Shown here: piece after piece, positions 47,736 through 55,910 of the stretch
How positions within the stretch are numbered: position 1 is the first letter of the stretch
How the letters are laid out: each line of letters begins with the position of its first letter
Program-made: the position numbers and the translations under genes
Notes under the pieces: generated by a model
Database searches by the model: none
Told to the model about the DNA's origin: nothing
Seen by the model: the letters and a program-made list of their open reading frames with translations, nothing else
Assembly (NCBI RefSeq): GCF_014651955.1
Contig: NZ_BMXW01000004.1
Location: 1 to 64,000, forward strand
Reading direction: 5' to 3'
DNA from: Shewanella fodinae
GTDB lineage: Bacteria; Pseudomonadota; Gammaproteobacteria; Enterobacterales; Shewanellaceae
Length of the DNA: 64,000 nt

Positions 47736-48661
47736 GACGACCTCCCGCCACGACGTTTAGTCTCAGGAACATAATCCAGCGTCGCCGCCGCTTCCCGCAT
47801 AAACGCATCACCACGCTTGTCATAGATGGTGGTGGTACTGATGTCGGCATGACCTGCCATCTGGCGCACAGTATTGATATCAACGTTCTGCTCCAGTAGC
47901 CGGGTAATAAAGGTGCGGCGCAGGTCATGAGGGGAAGCGCCTAACACACCAATCGCTGATAGTTTGTCTTTCACTAGCCGATACAGGGTGTCACTGCTGA
48001 CAGGCTCATCTACTGCGAATTGCCCGGTGACGGTACACTTACAAATGAGATACCCTGCTTGGCGGCCACGCAGCTCTAGCCATGTAAGCACATGCTGCTC
48101 AACCCAAGTAGGTAAGAACAGCACCCGGCTCTTGTTACCTTTCCCGGCCACGACTGTGATGGTTGAGGTGCTACTGTCATAGTCAGCCATGGTCAGTGCT
48201 GCCAACTCACTGCGTCTAAGCCCAGTGCCTAAGAACAGCGCAAAGATAGCTAGCGTTCGCAGACCATAGAGACCTCTGCGCTTACCTAATAGCTCAAACA
48301 GCTGTGTCACTTGTGCAGCACTCAGTGGATTACCTTGATGCTCTCCATGCTTCATGTGCGTAATGCTGGCGATATGGGCAACCTGCTGCATATCGGCTTT
48401 ACCCATGAGCGCAGCGACTTTGACAATACTCTTTATCGCTGTCATGGCACGGTTAATCGACCGGGCTGACCACTGTTCGTGGATAAGCAAGGCGCGTATC
48501 TGCATCGCTTGCTGGTAGTCAACGCTGCTCAGCTGCTTACCCATTGTGACGTCCGGCCAGTCCATCAGCCGCGCAATACTGCGCATCTGCGAAGCAATCG
48601 AGCGCTGACTATTGGGCGCAAGACGGCTCAAATACAGCGCATAAGGGGTCGCTGTAGTCAT
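47729..48661 (-). CDS. Tyrosine recombinase (island integrase)
   Basis: A 310-residue site-specific integrase with a SAM-like N-terminal core-binding domain and a catalytic domain holding Arg in GTGLRRSELAALT, HDLRRTF (His-x-x-Arg), AGHADISTT (second His) and the nucleophile Tyr in TTTIYDKR. XerC/D-like in length. Located 3.3 kb from tRNA-Leu, its probable attachment gene. Ends by overlapping the AAA gene. Confidence 0.93.
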   Translation of the reverse strand: MTTATPYALYLSRLAPNSQRSIASQMRSIARLMDWPDVTMGKQLSSVDYQQAMQIRALLIHEQWSARSINRAMTAIKSIVKVAALMGKADMQQVAHIASITHMKHGEHQGNPLSAAQVTQLFELLGKRRGLYGLRTLAIFALFLGTGLRRSELAALTMADYDSSTSTITVVAGKGNKSRVLFLPTWVEQHVLTWLELRGRQAGYLICKCTVTGQFAVDEPVSSDTLYRLVKDKLSAIGVLGASPHDLRRTFITRLLEQNVDINTVRQMAGHADISTTTIYDKRGDAFMREAAATLDYVPETKRRGGRSSC

Positions 48662-48721
48662 AGAAATAACTCCAGTTAGAAGATGAGTAAATTTGTTGCT
48701 AGATGATTGAAATAGAAGGGA

Positions 48722-48758
48722 ATAGCGATACCACGCTACAATCTCATGGTATCACTAT
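48722..48758 (-). promoter_or_regulatory. Inverted repeat upstream of the integrase
   Basis: ATAGCGATACCA (48722-48733) and TGGTATCACTAT (48747-48758) pair at 11 of 12 positions around a 13-base centre, 61-97 bases before the integrase start. The size and place fit an operator or a recombinase/excisionase arm site. Confidence 0.4.
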
Positions 48759-48838
48759 CGAAGAGGTAATTCAGCCAATGATTTTGACACGGTTTTAAGG
48801 CCGAAGGAAATTAAAGTATTTGCGCAGTATCGAATTCG

Positions 48839-49546
48839 CTAAATATCCGATGTTTGTTTGAGTTTAATTTCAAGTTCGTGGATTTTGGATTTCAGTTTGT
48901 CATTCTCACTGGTGAGGAACTCGTTCACTTCTTTTAATTCTTTGTTTACCGTACTGCGAATATTTTTTAGTTTTTCGAAGTTGTTAATTTTATTTCTCTT
49001 TAGCTCTCCCAGTATGGCGTGAATTATTTTATTTGTTTCACCTTGATAGCCTTTTTTTTCATCTGTTAAGTTGTCTTTTGAATATCGTTCACTAGTGGCT
49101 GTATCATACCTTTTTAATTCATCCATTAGATCGTACATTTCTTTAGTATTATTTATGCCGTATGAATTAATGTTTTCAATTAATATTTTGAATACTTCGT
49201 TATCACTTATTTCCTTTGTTTTCTTTTCCTCTGGTGTGATGCCAATGAGTTTAAGTATATTTTCAAATGTTGAGTCTTTAATATAGAATTTTGTTCTTTC
49301 CGCATCTTTTGGAGTCTGTTTTATCTTTTGCGTCCATTTGCGCCAAATGTCTTTTAGCTTATTCTTGTGACTATTAAGTGCGTGTAAGACTGTTGGTTTG
49401 CTAATACTATTTTTATGATCTTTTAGTTTTATTAATAGTCCATCTATTTCTTTGTATAATTTATGTTTTTTTCCCATCATTGTTAATAAGTCATTTCCAT
49501 ATATTGTCCACTCTTCGGCGGTTCTATCTTTACGGTGTTTTCCCAT
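48839..49546 (-). CDS. AT-rich gene for a coiled-coil, possibly KfrA-like DNA-binding protein
   Basis: A 235-residue, Lys-rich protein. The N-terminal third is helical and basic (ISKPTVLHALNSHKNKLKDIW) and could bind DNA; the C-terminus is a coiled coil (NEFLTSENDKLKSKIHELEI). That two-part plan resembles KfrA-type plasmid proteins, but there is no recognised signature. Base composition is far more AT-rich than the core genes, a sign of transfer. Nine iteron-like repeats begin 68 bases upstream of its start, so it may regulate or bind them. Confidence 0.6.
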   Translation of the reverse strand: MGKHRKDRTAEEWTIYGNDLLTMMGKKHKLYKEIDGLLIKLKDHKNSISKPTVLHALNSHKNKLKDIWRKWTQKIKQTPKDAERTKFYIKDSTFENILKLIGITPEEKKTKEISDNEVFKILIENINSYGINNTKEMYDLMDELKRYDTATSERYSKDNLTDEKKGYQGETNKIIHAILGELKRNKINNFEKLKNIRSTVNKELKEVNEFLTSENDKLKSKIHELEIKLKQTSDI

Positions 49547-49613
49547 ATTATGATTTCCTTATGCATTATTTCGTCGGCTGAACTATTTGTCTTTAATCCG
49601 ATAAATTACCCTA

Positions 49614-49801
49614 TGTCCACGTCAAAAATACTAACTGTCCATGCTAAAAAATACTCAATGTCCATGCTTTTTTAATTAGATGTTCATGCCATTTATTTGA
49701 TATGTCCATCACCAATATTCTGTATGTCCATGATTAAAATATGATTAGGTTCACGCTGTTTAAATGACATGTCCACGCTATATAAATGGCATGTACACGC
49801 C
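49614..49801. repeat. Nine iteron-like repeats, TGTCCAYGC at 22-23 bp spacing
   Basis: Direct repeats of TGTCCA(T/C)GC start at 49614, 49636, 49659, 49681, 49703, 49725, 49748, 49770 and 49792: spacings 22, 23, 22, 22, 22, 22, 23, 22, 22. Spacers are AT-rich and not conserved. Copies 4, 5, 6, 7 and 9 carry one to three changes. Spacing of about two helical turns puts all sites on one DNA face, as in plasmid origin iterons, centromeres or multi-site operators. They lie between the coiled-coil gene (leftward) and the Rep/helicase gene (rightward). Confidence 0.85.
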
Positions 49802-50136
49802 GAAAAAATCAGTAACATATTGAAAATTCTCTACATCTAACTAAGGCGTGATGGATTTTCAGTGGTACATAGTCAAAGATGCGCTTTTGCCTAGGATTTA
49901 TCAATCCTCAACGCAGAAATTGTTTTGTGTTACCTGCAATCGACTTTATGCTTTTAGCACTGCGAGCAGAGCTAACGTGATCGAGTAGAAGATGTACGAT
50001 TTGCTAAATCGCAGTATCATTGTGATGCGCCGACAGATGCAAAATCTGTGGTATTAGTAGTCGCAGAGAAGTAATATCAAGACAAGGAAATGAGCTTAAA
50101 TGTCAGATCAATATTCAATTTTATAGGTATTCAAGG
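49802..50136. other. Intergenic segment between the iterons and the Rep/helicase gene
   Basis: 335 bases without a supported gene. A small hairpin CGATTT-GCT-AAATCG lies at 49997-50011. The promoter of the 923-residue gene should be here. If the iterons mark an origin, its AT-rich or nicking part could be in this stretch; I cannot identify it. Confidence 0.4.
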
Positions 50137-52908
50137 ATGAGTGATTCTAAGCTATCTAATAATCATTCCAATAGTTCTACTAGTGGTTTAGATGAAACCA
50201 ACATTTTCGAAGAATTCGTTCCGAGTAAGATTTTTGATATAACAAGAAATGAGAAATACCCATTAGTTCAGCCAGAACTCAACCGTAAAATTGCTAAGCT
50301 TACTAATCCTAAAACATTAAACTACACAACTGATATCGCAAAAATTATGAGTGTGCTGCGAGATAGAGAAATTGTTGAGTACCAACAAACTCTCATGGAA
50401 GCGGCAATCGATAACATCAGCGAAGAAACAGTTGATATAGATTTCATTCGTATAGGATTGAATCTTACTTCCTTTGATATTGAAAAACTACTTGATGGCG
50501 AAAATGGCCTAATTCGGGTGAGAACCAAAAAAAGGCAAGACCGCCTAACAGTAAATAAATTAAATGTTGGCAATAAGAATGTTGGGTATAAGAAAAGTGA
50601 TAAAAGACCTTATTTTACTCATAGATTCCAGATGTTCGCCGATCTCGACGAATATCGATATCTTGATATTTATATTGCTGATCCGGAATTCGAGAGAAAT
50701 AAAGGCAGAGATTTAAAATATAACTGTGAGATAGAATATATCCCTACCCGTGTTTCCCGCGAATTAGCATCTTTTATGCTATACCAGCTTCAATCGGTAT
50801 TAGAAATCCGCCGTTATAAGCAACTCATAGATAATGCCCTAATATTAGAGTTGCATACGGGGTACATCATGTATGGCGTATCCCAGCTCTTCGGCTTCCT
50901 GCTAACCAAGAATAACAAGGTTAAGGTCGGCGAAGTTTTCCCAAAAGAAGGGGACATGGCTGCTGAAACGACCTATGTTGGTAGCCGTGCTAGTGATCAC
51001 CTAATTGGTTATGACAAAGTCCTTAAGGAAAATAAGAAATTTATCGAGGCAGCTGTATTAGGTTGGGATCTTATCGCTAAGAGATTAGACGGCATTGAAG
51101 ATTGGTTCCCTAATCAGGTTTGTAGTCTCCGCCTTGAATCTCGCCGCAGATTCGAAAAAGACCCCTTCAAATTGGCTGATATCAGTCTTGTTCGCTCGTT
51201 ATTAGAAGATGTCCGCCTAATACGGCCTAAACGGCTATTCGACCTTGATGATTCTGAGCTTGAGGCGTTGGTCATTGATAAAACAGTGAGGAATTGCAGA
51301 AACACGTTAGAGACCTTGAGACTAAAGAACCAAGAGCGCCGTGAACAAGGAAAAAAGACACGTTCATCGCTATTCTTGTTGGGTAAGCAGAAGATTGCTG
51401 CATCCGTTAGTCGCCGCTCTGAAATGCTACTAGAGGCAATTCGAACCCCAGTTAAAGAGTTGACTGATGTTACCGGAAACTACAGCGCAGCCAAATGTAA
51501 GGTGAGTGAGCTCCTTCAGTCACGTATTAATAAGATTGCGAGTAAGAGCCATAAGATTTCAGCCATTATTGAAGCTGAGGAAAGGGCTATATACGTAGAA
51601 GGATGTCCCGGCTCAGGTAAAACATCGTTAGTTGTAAAGCGTGTTGAGCATCTGTTAGCTGAGGGTGTTGATGCAAGTGAAATCAGTGTGCTGGCGTTCA
51701 CTAATGCTGCCGCTAAAGAGTTTGCTGAACGCTTAGATGAGAAGCTCCCTGATAACAACAGCATGTTTGTTGGCACCTTCAGTAGTTGGTGTAACAAGCT
51801 GCTTAATTTTGAAAAAGATCAAAAGGTTCTCAGTGCAGAAGCAGCGTTAAAGATCATCGAAGACTTAGTACGGTCTAAAAGCAAGATCGTTAAAAGGCTT
51901 GATAGTGGGGAAGTTGCTCGCCGATGCCAGCTTATCTTCAACCACCTAGCTAACTTTGATGAGCCTATTCTAGAGCGCAGTATCAAGAAGGTGGCACCGG
52001 AATTAGTCGAGTACGAAGAGGATATTTCTGAGCTTCTGGCGCGCTATAAAGATTACAAAGAGGGAAAATTCAGGGACTTTAATGATCTTCTGGTGCAACT
52101 ACGGCAACGTTTACGAGATGATGATTTCTGCCAGAGGGTGGCAGAACAGACTAAGCACCTGATCATCGATGAAATCCAAGATACCAATGAGATTCAATGG
52201 GATATCATAGAGATGCTATATCATCATGGTATTCAATTCTTCTGTGTGGGCGATCCGGCCCAATCCATGTATGGCTTCAGGGGCGCTAAGCATGAGTACC
52301 TCGACCAATTCACTAAGACGTTCAACAATCGTAAACGTTTTCAGTTAACTAAGAACTATCGGTCATCAGCTCCATTGGTCAGCTTGGCTAACGAAATTCG
52401 GCGTAAGATCAATTCTAAGTACAGTATTTCAGTTTCAGTCAATAAATCGGAAGAGGCTGATATTCCTCGCTTGAAAAACTGCGATAGACTGAAGGAAGCT
52501 GCTCAATGGTTGGTGCGAGACATTAAGGCTAGGCAATCAAGTGGCACCCAGTTCATCTTATGCCGTTATAACAAGCAAGTCTTGAGTGTTGAAAAAGCGC
52601 TCAAAAAAGCTGATATTGAGTACGGTGACGGTAAATCAATTCAGGTACTTACTTACCATAAGTGTAAAGGTTTAGAAGCCGAACATTGCTACGTGCTTGA
52701 TCCGCAGTTTAGCAAAAGCAAGTTATCGAGCTACAAAGAAGAGCTGTGTAACGCTTACGTGGCACTCACTAGGGCTGAGAAAACCTTGACCATTCTTGCC
52801 TGTATGAGTGGTTCATCTGTGTATGGAAAGGATGATGAGACTGGCAAACGTTCTGGCCTTAGCATATTCCTCGACCTGCCAGAGGATAAGTTAGAGTACA
52901 TAGACTAG
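50137..52908 (+). CDS. Replication-initiator-like domain fused to a UvrD/PcrA-type helicase
   Basis: A 923-residue protein. Residues about 485-920 are a compact SF1A helicase: Walker A GCPGSGKTS (about 489), VLAFTNAAAKEF (Ia), DEIQDTN (II), GDPAQSMYGFRGA (III), KNYRSS (IV), VLTYHKCKGLEAEH (V) and VALTRAEK (VI). The N-terminal 450 residues lack a clear match. However, TTYVGSRASDHLIGYDK (278-294) with the later RLESRRRF (332-339) follows the pattern of Rep_trans-type initiators and relaxases (pT181 Rep, NicK). Those proteins work with PcrA as separate partners, so a fusion would be meaningful. Divergent from the iteron array. Confidence 0.75.
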   Translation: MSDSKLSNNHSNSSTSGLDETNIFEEFVPSKIFDITRNEKYPLVQPELNRKIAKLTNPKTLNYTTDIAKIMSVLRDREIVEYQQTLMEAAIDNISEETVDIDFIRIGLNLTSFDIEKLLDGENGLIRVRTKKRQDRLTVNKLNVGNKNVGYKKSDKRPYFTHRFQMFADLDEYRYLDIYIADPEFERNKGRDLKYNCEIEYIPTRVSRELASFMLYQLQSVLEIRRYKQLIDNALILELHTGYIMYGVSQLFGFLLTKNNKVKVGEVFPKEGDMAAETTYVGSRASDHLIGYDKVLKENKKFIEAAVLGWDLIAKRLDGIEDWFPNQVCSLRLESRRRFEKDPFKLADISLVRSLLEDVRLIRPKRLFDLDDSELEALVIDKTVRNCRNTLETLRLKNQERREQGKKTRSSLFLLGKQKIAASVSRRSEMLLEAIRTPVKELTDVTGNYSAAKCKVSELLQSRINKIASKSHKISAIIEAEERAIYVEGCPGSGKTSLVVKRVEHLLAEGVDASEISVLAFTNAAAKEFAERLDEKLPDNNSMFVGTFSSWCNKLLNFEKDQKVLSAEAALKIIEDLVRSKSKIVKRLDSGEVARRCQLIFNHLANFDEPILERSIKKVAPELVEYEEDISELLARYKDYKEGKFRDFNDLLVQLRQRLRDDDFCQRVAEQTKHLIIDEIQDTNEIQWDIIEMLYHHGIQFFCVGDPAQSMYGFRGAKHEYLDQFTKTFNNRKRFQLTKNYRSSAPLVSLANEIRRKINSKYSISVSVNKSEEADIPRLKNCDRLKEAAQWLVRDIKARQSSGTQFILCRYNKQVLSVEKALKKADIEYGDGKSIQVLTYHKCKGLEAEHCYVLDPQFSKSKLSSYKEELCNAYVALTRAEKTLTILACMSGSSVYGKDDETGKRSGLSIFLDLPEDKLEYID

Positions 52909-52930
52909 TAACGATTAGGGAGTAATTGTC

Positions 52931-53296
52931 ATGGGAAGACGATACAGACGCAGAAGCCACTCCAGCCAGATAATAGCTGACTCAGTCGTTATTGGCAGCC
53001 GATTGTCTTGGTACGGTGCTTTCTTGTTTGGCCTAATCTCCTTCCTCATTTTCTACTACGCATTTCCCTACTGGCTTGAATCAAGGCTTAACGCAGCACA
53101 AGGCGTTGTTAGCTATCCGGGGCTGGAAGTAATGTATGGGCGAGGTATCCGTCTATTTCACTATCTTGGAATCGCTACCGGCGCTATAGGGTTGTTTTTT
53201 GCCGTCCGTAACTACTTTGTACTGTCATCGACAAATCGCAGCGAAAATCGTGTTATAGCGCTTCTGGCGAGATTAATTGGACGGCACTTCGATTAA
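52931..53296 (+). CDS. Small two-helix membrane protein
   Basis: A 121-residue protein with a basic N-terminus (MGRRYRRRSHSS), two membrane segments (YGAFLFGLISFLIFYYAF and YLGIATGAIGLFFAVRNYF) and a short basic tail. It starts 22 bases after the helicase stop with GGGAG upstream, so it is probably co-transcribed with it. No family recognised. Confidence 0.65.
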   Translation: MGRRYRRRSHSSQIIADSVVIGSRLSWYGAFLFGLISFLIFYYAFPYWLESRLNAAQGVVSYPGLEVMYGRGIRLFHYLGIATGAIGLFFAVRNYFVLSSTNRSENRVIALLARLIGRHFD

Positions 53297-53339
53297 AGAT
53301 TTTACACCTTCCCATCTCCATTAGCTCTGCTAGAATATA

Positions 53340-53355
53340 CTGTACATATAAACAG
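53340..53355 (+). promoter_or_regulatory. LexA (SOS) box of umuDC
   Basis: CTGTACATATAAACAG fits CTGT-N8-ACAG and lies 14 bases before the umuD start, at the usual place for an SOS operator. Confidence 0.85.
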
Positions 53356-53368
53356 TGTATTCTAAGTT

Positions 53369-53776
53369 ATGAGAGTAATCCCTATCTATGCGAGTGCGGG
53401 GATAACTGGTTTTGAATCCCCCGCCGCAGAATACCATCAGTTACCGTTGAGCCTTGATGAACTACTCGTAGAACATCCGTCAGCCACTTTTTTCTGTCAG
53501 GCGTCCGGTGATTCCATGCAAGGGGTGGGCATATTCGATGGTGACGTACTTATCGTTGATAGGCACATCACTATGATTAATGGTGATGTCATAGTTGCGA
53601 ATATCAATGGTGAGTTCGTGTGTAAGTGCATTGATACGACGCGCAAATTGTTGTTGTCTGCTAACGAAGCATACCAACCTGTACCCGTCTCGGAATTTGA
53701 TACCTTTTCCGTTGAAGGTGTTGTAATTCGCTCAATCCATAACTTCAGACCTAATCGTCTTTTGAGGCATAAATAG
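53369..53776 (+). CDS. umuD: UmuD-type SOS mutagenesis protease subunit
   Basis: A 135-residue S24 peptidase. The Ser/Lys dyad is Ser49 (ASGDSMQG) and Lys86 (EFVCKC), spaced 37 residues as in E. coli UmuD (Ser60/Lys97). Self-cleavage on RecA filaments, probably at an Ala-Gly or Thr-Gly near residues 10-14, yields the form that joins UmuC to make polymerase V. It overlaps umuC by one base. Mobile elements often carry such operons. Confidence 0.92.
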   Translation: MRVIPIYASAGITGFESPAAEYHQLPLSLDELLVEHPSATFFCQASGDSMQGVGIFDGDVLIVDRHITMINGDVIVANINGEFVCKCIDTTRKLLLSANEAYQPVPVSEFDTFSVEGVVIRSIHNFRPNRLLRHK

Positions 53777-55038
53777 TGTTTGCTCTCGTTGATGCTAACT
53801 CTTTTTATTGTTCAGCAGAGCAGGTGTTTCGCCCTGATTGGCGTGGTAAGCCGATTGTTGTTCTGTCTAACAACGATGGCTGTGTTGTTGCCGCAAATCG
53901 ACAAGCTAAAGCTGCTGGAATAGAGAAGTTTAAGCCTTGGTTTCAGGTAAAGGCGCTTGCTGAGCAACATGGGGTTATTGCTTGCTCATCCAACTACGAA
54001 CTCTATTCCGATTTATCTGCCAAGATGATGCAAATTGTTGGTCAGTTTGCGCCAAGACAGCATATCTACAGCATAGACGAAACTTTTCTAGATTTGACTG
54101 GAATGCGCTTAGGTGAGGGAGCTTTGTTAGAACTGGGTGCTGTTATTCGGCGTACGGTTTGGCGGGAGGCTAGATTGCCTGTTGGTGTTGGTTTTGGTGA
54201 CACTTTAACGCTAGCAAAAGCCGCTAACCATGCCGCAAAACGTATCGAGGGCTTTAATGGCGTTTGTGCAATTAATTCTGAATCTACGAGAAAGTCCATA
54301 CTATCGGAAATGCATGTTTCTGATGTTTGGGGAATTGGGCGGAAGCTAAGTAAACGTCTAGAGAGTATGGGGATTATGACCGCATTACAATTGTCAAAAA
54401 TTCCTATCAAGTTAGCGCGTAAGCAGTTTAGTGTTGAAGTGGAACGCTTAGTCTTGGAGCTTAATGGAACGCCGACTAGAAATTGGGATGAAACAAGAGC
54501 GGACAAGCAACAGATATTTTCTACTCGGAGCACTGGCGAACGAATTGAAGAACTGGACTCGCTCAAGCAAGCCTTTGCTATGCATGTGAGTAAAGCCAGC
54601 CAAAAAGCAAGGCAGCAGCATAGTGTGGCTGGTGCAATCTTGGTGTTTGCTCATAACTCACCGTTTGATGATGGTTGTACAAGAGGGTTCAAACAGCTAT
54701 TACGTTTCCCCCTAGCAACTAATGATAGCCTAGTGATTGGTCGGCAGGTTGCAATGGCTATTCCCAGGCTCTATGTTGACGGGGTACGTTATTACAAGAT
54801 TGGTGTAGGTTTGGTTGACCTTAGACCACAAGAGCATGTGCAATATGATTTGTTCTCTCCACCTACCGAAGAACCAAGATTGATGTGCGTGCTGGATAAG
54901 CTTAACCAGCGTTATGGCAGTGACACCGTATTTGTTGCTGCGCAGGGTATTGACCCAAAATGGCATATGCGACGGGATATGCTAACACCGCAATACACTA
55001 CGGATTGGCGACAAATACCCTTGATTCAATGTCGCTGA
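53776..55038 (+). CDS. umuC: Y-family DNA polymerase UmuC
   Basis: A 420-residue translesion polymerase: VDANSFYCSAE at the N-terminus, YSIDETFLDLTG with the catalytic Asp-Glu, a helix-hairpin-helix (DVWGIGRKLSKRLESMGI) and a little-finger domain. The C-terminal beta-clamp motif resembles QYDLF. GTG start, coupled to umuD. Transcription is expected from the LexA-controlled promoter at 53340. Confidence 0.93.
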   Translation: MFALVDANSFYCSAEQVFRPDWRGKPIVVLSNNDGCVVAANRQAKAAGIEKFKPWFQVKALAEQHGVIACSSNYELYSDLSAKMMQIVGQFAPRQHIYSIDETFLDLTGMRLGEGALLELGAVIRRTVWREARLPVGVGFGDTLTLAKAANHAAKRIEGFNGVCAINSESTRKSILSEMHVSDVWGIGRKLSKRLESMGIMTALQLSKIPIKLARKQFSVEVERLVLELNGTPTRNWDETRADKQQIFSTRSTGERIEELDSLKQAFAMHVSKASQKARQQHSVAGAILVFAHNSPFDDGCTRGFKQLLRFPLATNDSLVIGRQVAMAIPRLYVDGVRYYKIGVGLVDLRPQEHVQYDLFSPPTEEPRLMCVLDKLNQRYGSDTVFVAAQGIDPKWHMRRDMLTPQYTTDWRQIPLIQCR

Positions 55039-55057
55039 TCATAAAAAGGAATGATGA

Positions 55058-55789
55058 ATGAAATTGACTTGGCTCATCATCGGATTGTTCTGTACTGGTG
55101 CAATGGCAGCTGGCAACACCGAAATTGAATCATTCTCGGCAGCTAAAAAGCTTATGCAGAATAGCATCTACACCACCGACACTTTACGCAAAACGATATA
55201 CTGTGGTGCCGCCTTTGACAGTAAAAAGCAGATTACTTTACCTGAAGGATTTCAGACAGCCGTCTATCTTAAGCGCAGATTTAAGTGGGAAGCTGAACAT
55301 ATAGTACCTGCCGAGAACTTCGGCCAGGCATTCTCCGAGTGGCGCGAAGGCCACTCTGTTTGCGTCGATAGCAAGGGCAAGGCATTCAATGGCCGAAAGT
55401 GCGCAGAGAAAGCGAATAAAGAATACCGTTTGATGCAGTCAGACTTATACAACCTTGCACCGGCAATAGGCTCAGTTAACGCAGCGAGGCAGAACTATAA
55501 CTTCACTATGTTACCCACAGCCAAATCTGCGTTTGGTAGCTGTGACATGCGGATTGAAGGCAATAAAGTCCAACCTCCTAAAGAAGCGAGAGGTCAGATT
55601 GCGCGCACATACTTGTATTTTGAATCGGCTTATCCTCGTTACAAGATGAGCAACGCTCAGCGTCAGCTAATGAATGCTTGGGATAAGCAATATCCAGTGA
55701 CAAAGAATGAATGTGAAATTGCAGAGAAAGTTAAATCGGTGCAACACTCAGATAACCCAGTTTTGGAGCAGAGGTGTTTGGTATTTTAA
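55058..55789 (+). CDS. Secreted/periplasmic endonuclease I
   Basis: A 243-residue protein of the EndA/Dns family with a signal peptide (LIIGLFCTGAMAAG), the catalytic WEAEHIVPAENFG and the Cys pairs of periplasmic nucleases (IYCGAAFD, SVCVDSKG, FGSCDMR). It cuts double-stranded DNA in the periplasm, which could restrict incoming DNA. It lies 19 bases after umuC, so it probably shares the SOS transcript. Confidence 0.9.
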   Translation: MKLTWLIIGLFCTGAMAAGNTEIESFSAAKKLMQNSIYTTDTLRKTIYCGAAFDSKKQITLPEGFQTAVYLKRRFKWEAEHIVPAENFGQAFSEWREGHSVCVDSKGKAFNGRKCAEKANKEYRLMQSDLYNLAPAIGSVNAARQNYNFTMLPTAKSAFGSCDMRIEGNKVQPPKEARGQIARTYLYFESAYPRYKMSNAQRQLMNAWDKQYPVTKNECEIAEKVKSVQHSDNPVLEQRCLVF

Positions 55790-55910
55790 CTGAGTCTAAA
55801 GGTTGTGTAGTGAAGTAACGCCGATTCAACCAGTTAGCAATGTGCGTTTTTTAGGTCTAATGAGGTATACGCATATGCGCACTATTAAATTTTAGGGGGC
55901 GGGAGGCAGA

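Noticed and set aside
49614..49801. CRISPR array
   Set aside because: Only about 10 bases repeat per 22-bp period and spacers are about 12 bases; no cas genes are nearby.
50137..52908. Gabija (GajAB) defence, because of the UvrD-like helicase
   Set aside because: No OLD-type ATPase/TOPRIM partner gene is adjacent, and the long N-terminal domain is not found in GajB.
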